5,847 nt of DNA from an uncultured Geobacter sp. (GTDB lineage Bacteria > Desulfobacterota > Desulfuromonadia > Geobacterales > Geobacteraceae), in contig CALABV010000045.1 of NCBI GenBank assembly GCA_937886325.1, positions 1 through 5,847 of the forward strand. Direction: 5' to 3'. Shown here in pieces: positions 5,660 to 5,847 of the stretch. A program made the position numbers and the translations under genes. Below the pieces are notes generated by a model. That model ran no database searches. It was not told the origin of the DNA and saw nothing but the letters and a program-made list of their open reading frames with translations. The first letter of the stretch is position 1; every line of letters starts with the position of its first letter.

Positions 5660-5672
5660 AATCAATTTGTTA
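5660..5672 (+). promoter_or_regulatory. IHF-binding site in the CRISPR leader
   Basis: AATCAATTTGTTA is a perfect match to the IHF consensus WATCAANNNNTTR. It ends 9 nt before repeat 1, the region where IHF binds in the E. coli type I-E leader to bend DNA and direct Cas1-Cas2 to the first repeat. Sequence, position and system type agree; binding itself is inferred. Confidence 0.72.
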
Positions 5673-5680
5673 CAGGAAGT

Positions 5681-5847
5681 GTGTTCCCCGCATGCGCGGG
5701 GATGAACCGAGAAAACGCCACCCCGTCCGCATCGGTAACGGGTGTTCCCCGCATGCGCGGGGATGAACCGTTGCTTGCCATAGCACCTCAATCGGGGACT
5801 AGGTGTTCCCCGCATGCGCGGGGATGAACCGGATATCCTTGCCCTGC
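5681..5847 (+). CRISPR. Type I-E CRISPR array, leader-proximal end (continues beyond window)
   Basis: Three identical 29-nt repeats lie at 5681-5709, 5742-5770 and 5803-5831. Each begins GTGTTCCCCGC and ends GGGGATGAACCG. Spacers are 32 nt each (5710-5741 and 5771-5802), and the first 16 nt of a third (5832-5847) are visible. Each repeat contains the perfect 6-bp stem CCCCGC/GCGGGG around an ATGC loop, as in E. coli repeats (loop GCCA), and the 29/32 periodicity is standard for type I-E. Transcription is expected to run rightward from the leader, and Cas6e should cut at the 3' base of the hairpin, leaving the ATGAACCG 8-nt handle on each crRNA. The lack of any repeat degeneration agrees with the leader-proximal end. 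I noticed no match of either spacer elsewhere in the window. Confidence 0.98.

Larger units (their letters stand above)
5611..5680 (+). promoter_or_regulatory. CRISPR leader
   Basis: This 70-nt AT-rich, gene-free stretch lies between repeat copy B and the first CRISPR repeat, on the side of the array that adjoins cas2e and faces the GTGTT end of the repeat. In type I-E systems the leader lies at that end. It holds an IHF-consensus site and a TTGGTAG motif (listed separately). New spacers should be inserted at the 5680/5681 junction. The array promoter cannot be placed with confidence; a weak extended -10 (TGT then CAAAAT, 5642-5650) lacks a good -35 at proper spacing. The functional leader may extend left into repeat copy B. 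Confidence 0.82.

Noticed and set aside
5616..5660. Short ATG-initiated 14-codon frame in the leader
   Set aside because: No convincing ribosome-binding site, very short, and it lies within non-coding leader sequence conserved for integration.
5558..5827. Open frames of 72-89 codons across repeat copy B, leader and CRISPR array on both strands
   Set aside because: They translate the CRISPR repeats into a periodic peptide and lack plausible ribosome-binding sites; they are artefacts of the array.

Overview
The window covers most of a type I-E (Cascade / E. coli-type) CRISPR-Cas locus, read left to right on the + strand. It holds the 3' end of casB (cse2), then complete cas7e (casC), cas5e (casD), cas6e (casE), cas1e and cas2e. 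A leader and the leader-proximal end of a CRISPR array run off the right edge. cas3 and cas8e (casA/cse1) are not in the window and would be expected just to the left. The host looks like a GC-moderate to GC-rich proteobacterium. A Desulfuromonadales/Geobacter-type deltaproteobacterium is my best guess, from the repeat type and the style of the intergenic repeats, but the window does not prove it.

Layout. 1-3071: effector genes casB-cas7e-cas5e-cas6e, tightly packed and each with a good Shine-Dalgarno; they encode the Cascade backbone and the crRNA-processing nuclease. 3074-3636: a type II toxin-antitoxin pair on the opposite strand (RHH antitoxin followed by MazF/PemK toxin) sits between cas6e and cas1e. 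It has its own minus-strand promoter, with a palindrome over the -10 that looks like an autoregulatory operator. 3720-4938: the adaptation genes cas1e and cas2e, overlapping by 20 bp and clearly more GC-rich than the effector genes. 4944-5610: a small DUF559 (Vsr-like, PD-(D/E)XK fold) endonuclease-like gene bracketed by two imperfect direct repeats of 112 and 118 bp, each carrying two hairpin-forming palindromes. 5611-5680: an AT-rich CRISPR leader with a perfect match to the IHF consensus and a TTGGTAG motif. 5681-5847: three identical 29-nt repeats, two complete 32-nt spacers and the start of a third.

How it works together. cas7e, cas5e, cas6e and casB products assemble with the (off-window) Cas8e on crRNA. 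Cas6e cuts the repeat hairpins of the array transcript. Cas1-Cas2 adds new spacers at the leader-repeat 1 junction, probably assisted by IHF. Two accessory cargos have been placed inside this otherwise standard locus: the toxin-antitoxin pair between the effector and adaptation modules, and the repeat-flanked DUF559 unit between cas2e and the leader. These two insertions and their possible regulatory coupling to the cas genes are the most interesting parts of the window. The core CRISPR-Cas genes themselves are a well-known system.
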